Shown one piece after another: positions 15,034 through 23,150 of a stretch of DNA of 64,000 nucleotides. The notes below the pieces were generated by a model. It worked only from the letters and a program-made list of their open reading frames with translations, was not told the DNA's origin and did not search any database. Location of the stretch: the NCBI RefSeq assembly GCF_016595235.1, contig NZ_JAENHL010000003.1:1-64000 (forward strand). The letters run 5' to 3'. The stretch is from Taklimakanibacter albus. GTDB lineage: Bacteria; Pseudomonadota; Alphaproteobacteria; Rhizobiales; Aestuariivirgaceae. The position numbers and the translations under genes are program-made. Each line of letters starts with the position of its first letter. The first letter of the stretch is position 1.

Positions 15034-16317
15034 ATGAAGAAGAACGTCCTCATCATTGGCGCCGGCGGCGTGGCGCAAGTCGTCGCGCATAAATGCGCGC
15101 AATACAACGATCTCCTGGGCGACATCCATATCGCCTCACGCACCCTCGGCAAATGCGAGGCGATCATCCGCACCGTCCATGAGAAGCGCAATGCGGTGAC
15201 CGGCCGGCATCTCGCGGCGCACCGGCTCGACGCGCTCGATGTCGAGGCGACGGCGGCGCTCATCCGCGAGACCCAAAGCCAGATCGTCATCAATGTGGGC
15301 TCGTCCTTCCTCAATATGTCGGTGCTCTCCGCCTGTCTTGAGACCGGCGCCGCCTATATCGACACGGCGATCCATGAGGACCCTGAAAAAATCTGCGAGA
15401 CGCCGCCCTGGTACGGCAATTACGAATGGAAACGCCGTGACGACTGCGCCGCGAAGGGCGTCACCGCGCTCTTGGGCGCCGGCTTCGATCCGGGCGTGGT
15501 CAATGCCTATGCGCGCCTCGCACGCGATGAGTATTTCGACCGGATCGAGTCCATCGACATCATCGACATCAATGCCGGCGATCATGGGCGTTATTTCGCC
15601 ACCAATTTCGATCCCGAGATCAATTTCCGCGAATTCACCGGGCAGGTCTGGTCGTGGCAGAAGGGTCAATGGACGGCGAACAGGATGTTCGAAGTGGCCC
15701 AGGAATGGGATCTGCCGGTGGTCGGCAAACGCATGACCTATATGACCGGGCATGACGAGATCCATTCGCTGTCGCGCACGCTCGATGTGCCCAATATCCG
15801 ATTCTGGATGGGTTTCGGTGAACGCTACATCACCGTCTTCACCGTGCTGAAATCACTGGGCCTGCTTTCGGAGCAGCCGGTGGCGACGGCGGAAGGCCAG
15901 ACAGTGATACCGCTGAAGGTGGTGAAAGCGGTGCTGCCCGATCCCTCGTCGCTGGCGCCCGATTACACCGGCAAGACCTGCATCGGCGATCTGGTCAAAG
16001 GCGTGAAGGACGGCAGACCGCGCGAGGTCTTCATCTACAATATCGCCGATCATGCCGAAGCCTTCCGCGAGGTCGGCAGCCAGGCGATCTCCTATACGGC
16101 GGGCGTGCCGGCGGCGGCCGCCGCCATCCTCGTTGCCCGCGGCGACTGGGATGTCGGCAAGATGGCGAATATCGAGGAATTGCCGCCCAAGCCGTTCCTC
16201 TCACTTCTCGACGAGATGGGCCTTGCTACAAGAGTCAGGGACGAAACCGGCGACCGGCTGCTGAATGAAACAGCGGATGTGAGCGAACAACCGGCGCAAT
16301 TGCGGCGCCGGGCCTGA
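15034..16317 (+). CDS. Carboxynorspermidine synthase (saccharopine dehydrogenase family)
   Basis: A 427-residue Rossmann-type oxidoreductase with an N-terminal NAD(P) loop (IIGAGGVAQVVAHK, from residue 7) and saccharopine-dehydrogenase-like features (GAGFDPGVVNAYA). GAAGG-type purines (GAAAGGAGG) precede the ATG. It would reductively condense putrescine (or diaminopropane) with aspartate semialdehyde to carboxy(nor)spermidine, which NspC then decarboxylates. Adjacency to nspC makes this reading much likelier than lysine metabolism. Confidence 0.92.
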   Translation: MKKNVLIIGAGGVAQVVAHKCAQYNDLLGDIHIASRTLGKCEAIIRTVHEKRNAVTGRHLAAHRLDALDVEATAALIRETQSQIVINVGSSFLNMSVLSACLETGAAYIDTAIHEDPEKICETPPWYGNYEWKRRDDCAAKGVTALLGAGFDPGVVNAYARLARDEYFDRIESIDIIDINAGDHGRYFATNFDPEINFREFTGQVWSWQKGQWTANRMFEVAQEWDLPVVGKRMTYMTGHDEIHSLSRTLDVPNIRFWMGFGERYITVFTVLKSLGLLSEQPVATAEGQTVIPLKVVKAVLPDPSSLAPDYTGKTCIGDLVKGVKDGRPREVFIYNIADHAEAFREVGSQAISYTAGVPAAAAAILVARGDWDVGKMANIEELPPKPFLSLLDEMGLATRVRDETGDRLLNETADVSEQPAQLRRRA

Positions 16318-16322
16318 ACGTA

Positions 16323-16352
16323 TCCATGGCCGTCCGTAAGGGCGGCCATGGA
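16323..16352 (+). terminator. Strong hairpin after the polyamine operon
   Basis: TCCATGGCCGTCC (16323-16335) pairs with GGGCGGCCATGGA (16340-16352) across a GTAA loop: 13 base pairs with one G-U. It starts 6 bases after the stop codon. There is no T-run, but a second stem (CCCGG/CCGGG) follows directly. It is probably a transcript end or a 3' stabiliser. The rest of 16353-16515 holds only the presumed dacA promoter region, with no further gene. Confidence 0.6.
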
Positions 16353-16515
16353 ACCCGGCACGGCAATCCGGGCGGCCTTACGTAATCTCGACAAAATTTG
16401 ATCTTAACCTGATATTTCGCGGGATTTACCCTTCAGGCTATAGGTTGATCTTCGTCTCCGGCTGAGGTACTTCGGCAAGAGAGACGGGGCGTTAAGAGAT
16501 TAGAAGGAAGACATT

Positions 16516-17790
16516 GTGGCGGCACGGTTACGTCTCAAAGCCATAAGCCTGATCATTGCAGGCAGCCTTGCCGCGACGCCGGCCCTCGCCGGACCTTCAC
16601 TCGTCTTCGACGCCGCCACCGGCGAAGTCATCTCGCAGGATCGCGCCGGCGAGCCCTGGTATCCCGCCTCGCTCACCAAATTGATGACCGCTTATGTCGT
16701 CTTCGAGAAATTGAAGCGCGGCGAGATGCAGCTCGACCAGAAGCTCACCGTCTCCGAGCTCGCCTCGAGCCAGCCGGCGAGCAAGGTCGGCATGCGGCCG
16801 GGCTCGACCATCTCCGTCGATCTCGCTTTGCAGATGCTGCTCGTCTATTCCGCCAACGACATGGCCTATGTCCTCGCGGAAGGCACCAGCGGCACCTATA
16901 CCGAATTCGCCAAGCGGATGAATGCCGAGGCCAAACGGCTCGGCATGACGGCGACGCATTACGCCAATCCGAACGGCCTGTTCGATCCGCGCCAGGTGAC
17001 GAGCGCCCGCGATATCGGCGTGCTCGCCGCGGCATTGCTGCGCGACTATCCGGAACATGCGCATTATTTCTCGCAAGCCGCGGTGACGCTGGGCAAGCGG
17101 CAATTGCGCAACCGCAATAGCCTGTTGCGCCAGATGAAGACGGCCGACGGCATGAAGACCGGCTTCGTGTGCAATTCCGGCTACAATCTCACCGCGTCCG
17201 CGAGCGAGAACGGCCGCAAGCTGATCGCCATCGTGCTCGGCGCTCCCGGCGGCAAAGCGCGCGCCGATCTCGCCGAGATGATGCTGACCGCCGGCTTCGC
17301 CAAGCCGCCGCAGCCGCAACAGATCCGCATCGGGCAGATCGCCAATATGGAGCTGGGCTCGGTGGTGCCGGCCGACATGACATCGGCCATCTGCAAGGGC
17401 AAGCCCACCGCCGTCGCCAAGGCCTCGACGCTCACCGGCTGGGGCGTTTCCTTCGGCTCCTATGACAAGCCGGAAACCGCCGATATGGCGCTGCGCGGCC
17501 GCCTCCTCGGCGTGCGCGACATGGTCGACAACTCGGTCAACGGCGTGGTGCGGGTGCCGGGCGCCAATGGCTTCAATGCCATGGTGTGGAATCTCGACCA
17601 GTCCGCCTCGCTGTCGGTCTGCTCCACCTTCCGCAAGCAGAATGGCTATTGCGAAGTGATGACGCCGGAAAGCTTCGCCTCGATCGCCGCGCTGGCGCGT
17701 GCAACCGAAGAGCGCATCCAGCCCGCCGCGGCGCAGGAAACGCCGGCGCCGAAGAAAAAGAAGAAAGTGCAGAAGAAGAAGTCGCCGTAA
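16516..17790 (+). CDS. D-alanyl-D-alanine carboxypeptidase (PBP5/6-like serine type)
   Basis: A 424-residue penicillin-binding protein from GTG 16516, with GAAGGAAG upstream. A signal peptide (residues 1-25, cut after ALA) leads into the SxxK motif S52-L-T-K55, SxN at S112-A-N114 and KTG at K214-T-G216. All three catalytic motifs of class C PBPs are therefore present. It trims the terminal D-Ala of muropeptides in the periplasm. The long C-terminal region has a PBP5-like second domain and ends in a lysine-rich tail (PKKKKKVQKKK) rather than an obvious amphipathic anchor; the tail may contact the membrane or wall. Monocistronic. Confidence 0.92.
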   Translation: MAARLRLKAISLIIAGSLAATPALAGPSLVFDAATGEVISQDRAGEPWYPASLTKLMTAYVVFEKLKRGEMQLDQKLTVSELASSQPASKVGMRPGSTISVDLALQMLLVYSANDMAYVLAEGTSGTYTEFAKRMNAEAKRLGMTATHYANPNGLFDPRQVTSARDIGVLAAALLRDYPEHAHYFSQAAVTLGKRQLRNRNSLLRQMKTADGMKTGFVCNSGYNLTASASENGRKLIAIVLGAPGGKARADLAEMMLTAGFAKPPQPQQIRIGQIANMELGSVVPADMTSAICKGKPTAVAKASTLTGWGVSFGSYDKPETADMALRGRLLGVRDMVDNSVNGVVRVPGANGFNAMVWNLDQSASLSVCSTFRKQNGYCEVMTPESFASIAALARATEERIQPAAAQETPAPKKKKKVQKKKSP

Positions 17791-17889
17791 CGATCGGCCC
17801 ATGAGTTTCCCGCACATCGGCTGATCCGAAAACGCTGCATCTTTTCACCTCCAGCGCAGCTTCCGGTCTCTTGAAATCTCCGCGCGCTT

Positions 17890-18672
17890 ATGCGCTCAAT
17901 GCCCGCGGTCCGCCGTGATCTGGGGTCTTTCGGGGTGATCTACGAAATTTGCGTGGATTCTGTCGCAGGCGTGCGCGCCGCCAAGGATGCGGGTGCGCAA
18001 CGCGTCGAGCTGTGCGCCAATCTTCTCGAAGGCGGCACCACGCCGAGCCTCGGCCTCATCCGCGCCGCGCGCAAGGTCGCCGGCATCGGTATCCATGTGA
18101 TCATAAGGCCGCGCGGCGGCGACTTTCTGTTCAACGATGATGAATATGCGGTCATGCTGACCGATATCGCCGCCGCCAAGGCCGAAGGCGCCGATGGCGT
18201 GGTGATCGGTCTCCTGACCGCCGAGGGCGACATCGACGCCGACCGTTCAGCCAGGCTGATCGCCGCGGCGCGGCCATTGTCGGTGACCTTCCACCGCGCC
18301 TTCGACATGGCGCGCGACCCCTTCGCGGCGCTAGAGACCCTGATCAGGCTCGGCGTGGAGCGGATCCTGACCTCCGGCCAGGAAGCAAGCGTGCTCGAAG
18401 GCCTGCCGCTCATCTCGGAGCTCATCCGGCGCGCCGGTGAGCGCATCATCATCATGCCGGGCGGCGGCATCACTTCCCGCAATGTCGCGCGCATCATCGC
18501 GGCGGCGCATCCGCAAGAAGTGCATTTCGCGGCGCTCACGGCGGAAGCCGGCGGCATGCAGTTCCGCCGTGGCCATGTCTTCATGGGCGGTGAATTGCGC
18601 CCGCCCGAATTCGACCGGCTCGTCACCTCGGGCGGCATCATCGCCCAGGTGATCAAGAACACAAAAGATTGA
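17890..18672 (+). CDS. cutC: Copper homeostasis protein CutC
   Basis: A CutC TIM-barrel protein with typical segments YEICVDS, RVELCANLLEGGTTPS, IIRPRGGDF, TFHRAFDM, ILTSGQ and IIMPGGGI. The frame from ATG 17890 gives 260 residues. A GTG at 17935 would give 245, nearer the family length and starting directly at IYEICVDS, so the start is uncertain. CutC has been linked to copper tolerance but its biochemical role remains unsettled. The amidase gene follows 16 bases downstream, likely in the same transcript. Confidence 0.9.
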   Translation: MRSMPAVRRDLGSFGVIYEICVDSVAGVRAAKDAGAQRVELCANLLEGGTTPSLGLIRAARKVAGIGIHVIIRPRGGDFLFNDDEYAVMLTDIAAAKAEGADGVVIGLLTAEGDIDADRSARLIAAARPLSVTFHRAFDMARDPFAALETLIRLGVERILTSGQEASVLEGLPLISELIRRAGERIIIMPGGGITSRNVARIIAAAHPQEVHFAALTAEAGGMQFRRGHVFMGGELRPPEFDRLVTSGGIIAQVIKNTKD

Positions 18673-18688
18673 GGAGGAAACCCTGTCC

Positions 18689-20161
18689 ATGAGCGAAGAT
18701 CTTGCGAAAACCGAATCGGCGGCCAGCCTGGCGAAGCGCATCCGCGCCAAGGAGGTCTCGCCGGTCGAGGTGCTGGACGCCGCCATCAAACGCATCGAGA
18801 CGCATAATCCCAAGATCAACGCACTCGTCATCTTCGGCTATGAGGATGCGCGCAAGGCCGCCAAGGCGGCGGAGGCCGCCGTCATGCGCGGCGACAAGCT
18901 CGGCGCCTATCATGGCGTGCCGATCGCGATGAAGGACTGCTTCGACTTCAAGCCGGGCTGGGTCACCACCTTCGGCGGCATCCGCGCGCTCAAGAACTAT
19001 GTGACCAACATATCCTGCATGTTCACCGAGCGCATGGAGAAAGCCGGCGCCGTCATGGTCGGCAAGACCAACAGCCCGGTCTTCGGCTTCCGCGGCACCT
19101 GCGACAACTATCTCTTCGGTCCCTCGCGGAACCCGTTCGATCTCACCAAGAACACCGGCGGCTCATCGGGGGGTGCGGCCGGCGCGGTGGCGGCGGGCCT
19201 CCTGCCCATGTGCGAAGGCACCGATGGCGGCGGCTCGATCCGCATCCCGGCCTCCTGGTGCGGCGTCTTCGGCTACAAGCCGGCCTTCGGCCGTGTGCCG
19301 CTGGTGACGCGCCCCGATGCGTTCGGCGGCAATGTCCCCTTCATCTTCGAAGGCCCGATCACCCGCACCGTCGAGGACAGCGCGCTGGCGATGACGGCGC
19401 TCCAGGGCTACGATTCACGCGATCCCTATTGCATCGAAGGCGAAGCCGATTTCATGGGCGCGCTCAAGCGCTCGATCGCCGGCAAGAAGATCGCCTATAC
19501 GCGCGACTATGGCATCTTTCCGGTCGACAAGCGCGTGATCGAGGTGACCGACAAGGCGGTCAAGGCGTTCGAGGAAGCAGGCGCCCATGTCGAGGAAGTG
19601 AAGATCGACATCCCGCATTCGCACATGGCGCTGAGCGACATGTGGTGCCGGCTCATCGCACCCAAGCAGGTGGCGGCGCTCGAAGGCTTCAAGCGCGAGG
19701 GCATCGATCTCAAGCGTGATCACTACAACGATCTCCCGCCGGAGCTCTGGTACTGGGACGAGATCGGCCGCAAGCTGACGGTGAATGACTTCATCAATGA
19801 CGAGATCATGCGCTCCGACGTCTTCGACGCGCTGCGCAAGGTGCTCGACCGCTATGACTATCTGGTGGCGCCGACACTCTCCTGCCTCGCCGTCGACAAT
19901 GCGACGGACGGCAATACGGTCGGACCGAAGGAGGTCGAGGGCGAAGAGATCAACCGGCTGATCGGCTGGTGCATGACGTTCCTCATCAACTTCATCGGCT
20001 ATCCGGCGGCAACCGTTCCGGCCGGCCTCGCGTCGAACGGTCTGCCGGTCGGCCTGCAGATCGTCGGCCGGCGTTACGCCGATGAGGACGTCTTCGCCGC
20101 GAGCGCAACCTTCGAGCGCGTCAGGCCGTGGATGGACACGTATAAGCAGGTCAAGCTGTAG
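18689..20161 (+). CDS. Amidase (amidase signature family)
   Basis: A 490-residue amidase-signature enzyme. The Ser-cisSer-Lys triad can be placed: K82 (GVPIAMKD), cis-Ser S159 (GGSSGG) and nucleophile S183 (DGGGSIR); the 24-residue spacing between the serines equals that of FAAH. Such enzymes hydrolyse small amides, acylated amino acids or nitrile-derived amides. A GAGGAGG site lies upstream. It has no GatB/GatC neighbours, so it is not GatA; length and insert pattern fit the stand-alone amidases. Physiological substrate unknown. Confidence 0.88.
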   Translation: MSEDLAKTESAASLAKRIRAKEVSPVEVLDAAIKRIETHNPKINALVIFGYEDARKAAKAAEAAVMRGDKLGAYHGVPIAMKDCFDFKPGWVTTFGGIRALKNYVTNISCMFTERMEKAGAVMVGKTNSPVFGFRGTCDNYLFGPSRNPFDLTKNTGGSSGGAAGAVAAGLLPMCEGTDGGGSIRIPASWCGVFGYKPAFGRVPLVTRPDAFGGNVPFIFEGPITRTVEDSALAMTALQGYDSRDPYCIEGEADFMGALKRSIAGKKIAYTRDYGIFPVDKRVIEVTDKAVKAFEEAGAHVEEVKIDIPHSHMALSDMWCRLIAPKQVAALEGFKREGIDLKRDHYNDLPPELWYWDEIGRKLTVNDFINDEIMRSDVFDALRKVLDRYDYLVAPTLSCLAVDNATDGNTVGPKEVEGEEINRLIGWCMTFLINFIGYPAATVPAGLASNGLPVGLQIVGRRYADEDVFAASATFERVRPWMDTYKQVKL

Positions 20162-20172
20162 GGGGAAACCTT

Positions 20173-20220
20173 CTCCCTCCCCGGAACGGGGAGGGTGGCG
20201 CGTAGCGACGGGTGGGGTCT
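20173..20220. repeat. Left inverted repeat flanking DUF559 gene
   Basis: It starts CTCCCTCCCC, loops through GGAAC to GGGGAGGGTGGCGCG, then AGCG and CGGGTGGGGTC. It holds its own stem-loop (CCCTCCCC/GGGGAGGG). Read on the opposite strand, 20611-20663 is the same element with a longer loop and two internal changes. Confidence 0.75.
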
Positions 20221-20242
20221 CTCCGCCGAGGGGACAAATTCC

Positions 20243-20599
20243 ATGGACGATCGCATTGCCTTCGCCCGTTCATTACGCAAGAATATGACGCAGGAGGAAG
20301 CTAAGCTCTGGGTCAGGCTCAGAGCCTGGCGCAGCAAGGGCTATCACTTTCGCCGCCAAGCGCCGATCGATGGCTATGTCCTCGACTTCGTATGCAAGTC
20401 GCACAAGCTGATCGTGGAAGTAGATGGCAGTCAGCATGGTGAAGACCGCGGGCGCGCGCATGATGAGAAGCGCGACGCGCATTTCCGCGCCAAGGGATAC
20501 CGGATCGCGCGTCTATGGAATGCGGATGTCAATCAGGATCCTGATGCGGCGGCGGATACTGTGTGGGCGTTTCTGCACGGGGAAAATCCCTTTGCATAG
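20243..20599 (+). CDS. DUF559 (Vsr-like endonuclease fold) protein
   Basis: A 118-residue protein from ATG 20243, preceded by GAGGGGA; a longer frame would begin inside the flanking repeat. The core RSLRKNMTQEEAKLWVRLR, then YVLDFVC and LIVEVDGSQH, is the DUF559 signature. D and E in LDFVC/VEVDG match the catalytic acids of the very-short-patch-repair/PD-(D/E)XK nuclease fold. No mismatch-repair or methylase gene is nearby. The gene is tightly framed by inverted copies of one repeat (20173-20220 and 20611-20663), suggesting it belongs to that repeat unit rather than to the amidase operon. Confidence 0.88.
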   Translation: MDDRIAFARSLRKNMTQEEAKLWVRLRAWRSKGYHFRRQAPIDGYVLDFVCKSHKLIVEVDGSQHGEDRGRAHDEKRDAHFRAKGYRIARLWNADVNQDPDAAADTVWAFLHGENPFA

Positions 20600-20610
20600 A
20601 CGGTCGGCAC

Positions 20611-20663
20611 GACCCCACCCGGCGCTGCGCGCCACCCTCCCCACGCTTCGCGTGGGGAGGGAG
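20611..20663. repeat. Right inverted repeat flanking DUF559 gene
   Basis: The inverted counterpart of 20173-20220. On the complementary strand it runs CTCCCTCCCC, loop ACGCGAAGCGT, GGGGAGGGTGGCGCG, C, AGCG, C, CGGGTGGGGTC. It begins 11 bases after the DUF559 stop and ends 7 bases before the stop of the convergent SDR gene. Confidence 0.75.
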
Positions 20664-20670
20664 AGATGGT

Positions 20671-21450
20671 TCACCACAGCGTGTAGCCGCCGTCGATCAC
20701 GAAGCTCGCGCCGGTGACATAGTTGGAGGCATCGGAGGCGAGATAGACGGCGAGGGGGCCGATCTCGTCGGGCTCGCCGGTGCGGCCCATCGGCACCTGG
20801 CGCACGAAGGTTTCGATGACCTCGGGATGCGATTTCGACCAGACGAGATTGGGCTCGGTCATGAACAGGCCGGGGCAGATGGCGTTGACGGTGACGCCGC
20901 GCGGCGCCCAGTCGGCCGCGGTGGCGCGGGTGAAATGGATCACCGCCGCCTTGGTCGTCTCATAATGGCGCCCGCCAATGCCGCGATTGGCGATCATGCC
21001 GCTGATCGAGGCGATATTGATGATCCGGCCCTTGCCGCGCTTCAGCATCTCGGTGCCGAACATCTTGGTGCAGAGGAAGACATGGGTCAGGTTGAGATCG
21101 ACGCCGGTCTGCCATTGATCGAGCGAGGTTTCCTCGATCTTGGCCGCAAGATTGCGGCCTCCGACATTATTGACCAGGATATCGACGGGGCCGGCTTCGG
21201 CGATCACGCGGGCGCAGAGTGCCTCGCAAAAGGCCGGATCGGCGATGTCGCCCGGATAGGTCCGGACCTCGCGGCCGCGCTCGCGCACCTCGTCGGCGGT
21301 CTTGGCCAAAGCGGCCGGATCACGCCCGTTAATGATGATGTCGGCGCCCGCTTCCGCCGCCGCCAGCGCAATGACCCGCCCGAAACCGCGGCTGCCGCCG
21401 GTAATGAAAAGACGCTTTCCATCCAGGCGGAAACGATCGAGCACATTCAT
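20671..21450 (-). CDS. SDR-family oxidoreductase
   Basis: A 259-residue classical short-chain dehydrogenase. The cofactor loop TGGSRGFG is at residues 17-24, NNVGG near 94, catalytic serine near S148/S150, and Y163-x-x-x-K167 in YETTK. The closest general type is gluconate 5-dehydrogenase/3-oxoacyl reductase-like enzymes. It is divergent from a sugar ABC operon, with an ATTATC-T-GATAAT palindrome between them, so it probably oxidises or reduces the imported sugar or polyol. Confidence 0.88.
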   Translation of the reverse strand: MNVLDRFRLDGKRLFITGGSRGFGRVIALAAAEAGADIIINGRDPAALAKTADEVRERGREVRTYPGDIADPAFCEALCARVIAEAGPVDILVNNVGGRNLAAKIEETSLDQWQTGVDLNLTHVFLCTKMFGTEMLKRGKGRIINIASISGMIANRGIGGRHYETTKAAVIHFTRATAADWAPRGVTVNAICPGLFMTEPNLVWSKSHPEVIETFVRQVPMGRTGEPDEIGPLAVYLASDASNYVTGASFVIDGGYTLW

Positions 21451-21486
21451 TGGCTAAACCCCATTGAGATGTCTTGGCACCTTCAT

Positions 21487-21499
21487 ATTATCTGATAAT
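21487..21499. promoter_or_regulatory. Palindromic operator candidate ATTATC-T-GATAAT
   Basis: A perfect 6-base inverted repeat around one central T, 37 bases upstream of the SDR start, in the divergent SDR/ABC promoter region. The form resembles operators of GntR-type regulators, but no regulator gene is in the window. A second small palindrome CCTCTT-C-AAGAGG is at 21523-21535, and a stem CAGCCC/GGGCTG (21657-21672) lies closer to the ABC operon. No gene is seen in 21451-21694. Confidence 0.45.
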
Positions 21500-21694
21500 C
21501 TAGGGCTTCCGACCTGTCGAGGCCTCTTCAAGAGGAGGACACCGAATACGTGCAGATATGCCTGTTCCGTTCCGCTCGACCGGAACTCATGGTTCAGCGG
21601 CGGCAGCCATTGCAGGTACGGACATCTTCGACAATCGTGTTTGCCAACTAAAACGACAGCCCCCAAGGGCTGAACAACAATTCGGGAGAAAACG

Positions 21695-23074
21695 ATGAAG
21701 ATACGCAAGGAAGAGGAATATCTGGTTCAGGATGCGCTGGCCAGGCAATTGCGGCAGGGCCGCATCGACCGGCGCGAATTCCTGACCCGCAGCCTGGCCG
21801 CGGGGCTTGGCCTCGCCGGCGTCGGCGCCGCGGTGAAAGGTGGCATCGGCTCGGCGCGCGCGCAGGACCGGCCGCTGACCCCCACCTTCTATCAGTGGAT
21901 CCAGGATCTCCACCCGAGCATTCCGAAGGTGAATGAGAAGTTCCCCGACATCAATTACCAGATCGCGCCGGTCGAAGGCTTCGGCATCGAGCGCTTCGTG
22001 GCCGAAGCCAAGAACAAGGAAAGCACCTGGGACGTCTATGTCGGCCAGACGCCATTCGTCGAAATGACGGCGATGAAGGAAGCCGGCGTCATCGAGCCGT
22101 GGGACGATTATATCCCGAAGGACGTGCTCGACGACATGATCCCCTCGATCCGCGCCGAGAACACGATCGACGGCAAGCTTTATGGCTGGCCGTTCTTCCT
22201 CGACGTGATCGGCAATTCCTGGCATTCGGGCCTGACCACCAAGGCCGGCCTGCCGGACGCCGCTCCCGCCACCTGGGACGAACATCTCGCCAATGCCAAG
22301 AAGATCATGGATTCGGGGACGGCTCCGTTCGGCGCCACCTTCGATTCGCATGGCTGGCGCTCGCTGGCGCCGTTTGCACACAGCATGAGCTCGAATGTCT
22401 ACACCTCCGAGGGCCTGTTCGACTTCACCAGCGATGCGGCGGTCGAAGCCCTCAAGCTGATGAAGAGCATCATGGCGGTGTCGCATCCCGACATCCTGCT
22501 CGAAGGCGCCTCCGACGGCGGCGTCAACGGCACGCCGGACGAAGTGGCCTTCGCCGCCCAGCGCGTCGGCTACTTCACCAAATACTTCAACGCGCCGTTG
22601 CGCATGGCCCAGAACTGGGACGACCAGAAGGCCCTGCATCTCGGACCCTTGCCGAAATTCGCCAATGGCGAAGGCTCGACGGTGTTCTGGACCACCGGCA
22701 GCGCTTTGTTCAAGCACGGCAAGAACAAAGAGAAGGCGGCCGAATACATCAAGGCGCTCACCTATGACGCGCAGATCTGGAAAGACTCGATCGCCGGCAC
22801 CGAAACCAGCCATCCCGGTCAGCTGCCGCCCTACAAGTCGATCTACGCCGAATGGGAAGCCAAGAAGCCCGACTGGATGCCGGACTTCGTCTCGCTGGTG
22901 CGCGGCCAGCTCGACAAGGCCAAGGCCATCAACAACCATATCTTCGGCCTGCAGCAATTCGTGATCGGCAAACCGATCTGGGAAACCTTCCTCAAGGGCG
23001 AGGAAGCCGATCCCAAGGCGGCGCTGCAGAAGGTCGTGGACGCCGTCCAGGCCGAAATGAAGCGCGGCAAATAA
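21695..23074 (+). CDS. Sugar ABC transporter substrate-binding protein, Tat signal
   Basis: A 459-residue family 1 solute-binding protein. The N-terminus carries a twin-arginine motif (RR at 26-27 in DRREFLT) followed by SLAAGLGLAGVGAA and a probable cut after ARA|Q. The long charged pre-region (MKIRKEEEYLVQD) is typical of Tat-exported binding proteins in this group. First gene of a three-gene importer with two permeases; a GGGAGAA site precedes it. Carbohydrate specificity is inferred from the permease type. Confidence 0.9.
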   Translation: MKIRKEEEYLVQDALARQLRQGRIDRREFLTRSLAAGLGLAGVGAAVKGGIGSARAQDRPLTPTFYQWIQDLHPSIPKVNEKFPDINYQIAPVEGFGIERFVAEAKNKESTWDVYVGQTPFVEMTAMKEAGVIEPWDDYIPKDVLDDMIPSIRAENTIDGKLYGWPFFLDVIGNSWHSGLTTKAGLPDAAPATWDEHLANAKKIMDSGTAPFGATFDSHGWRSLAPFAHSMSSNVYTSEGLFDFTSDAAVEALKLMKSIMAVSHPDILLEGASDGGVNGTPDEVAFAAQRVGYFTKYFNAPLRMAQNWDDQKALHLGPLPKFANGEGSTVFWTTGSALFKHGKNKEKAAEYIKALTYDAQIWKDSIAGTETSHPGQLPPYKSIYAEWEAKKPDWMPDFVSLVRGQLDKAKAINNHIFGLQQFVIGKPIWETFLKGEEADPKAALQKVVDAVQAEMKRGK

Positions 23075-23150
23075 CTTAAGAGGCGCGGGAACCGGATTCG
23101 GGTCCGGTTCCCGTTTGCTCTAATCCGCGTATTCTGCAAAGCTTGGATTA

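Noticed and set aside
21587-22957. 456-codon reverse frame over the sugar-binding-protein gene
   Set aside because: The sense frame carries a Tat signal and full family pattern; the reverse frame shows none.
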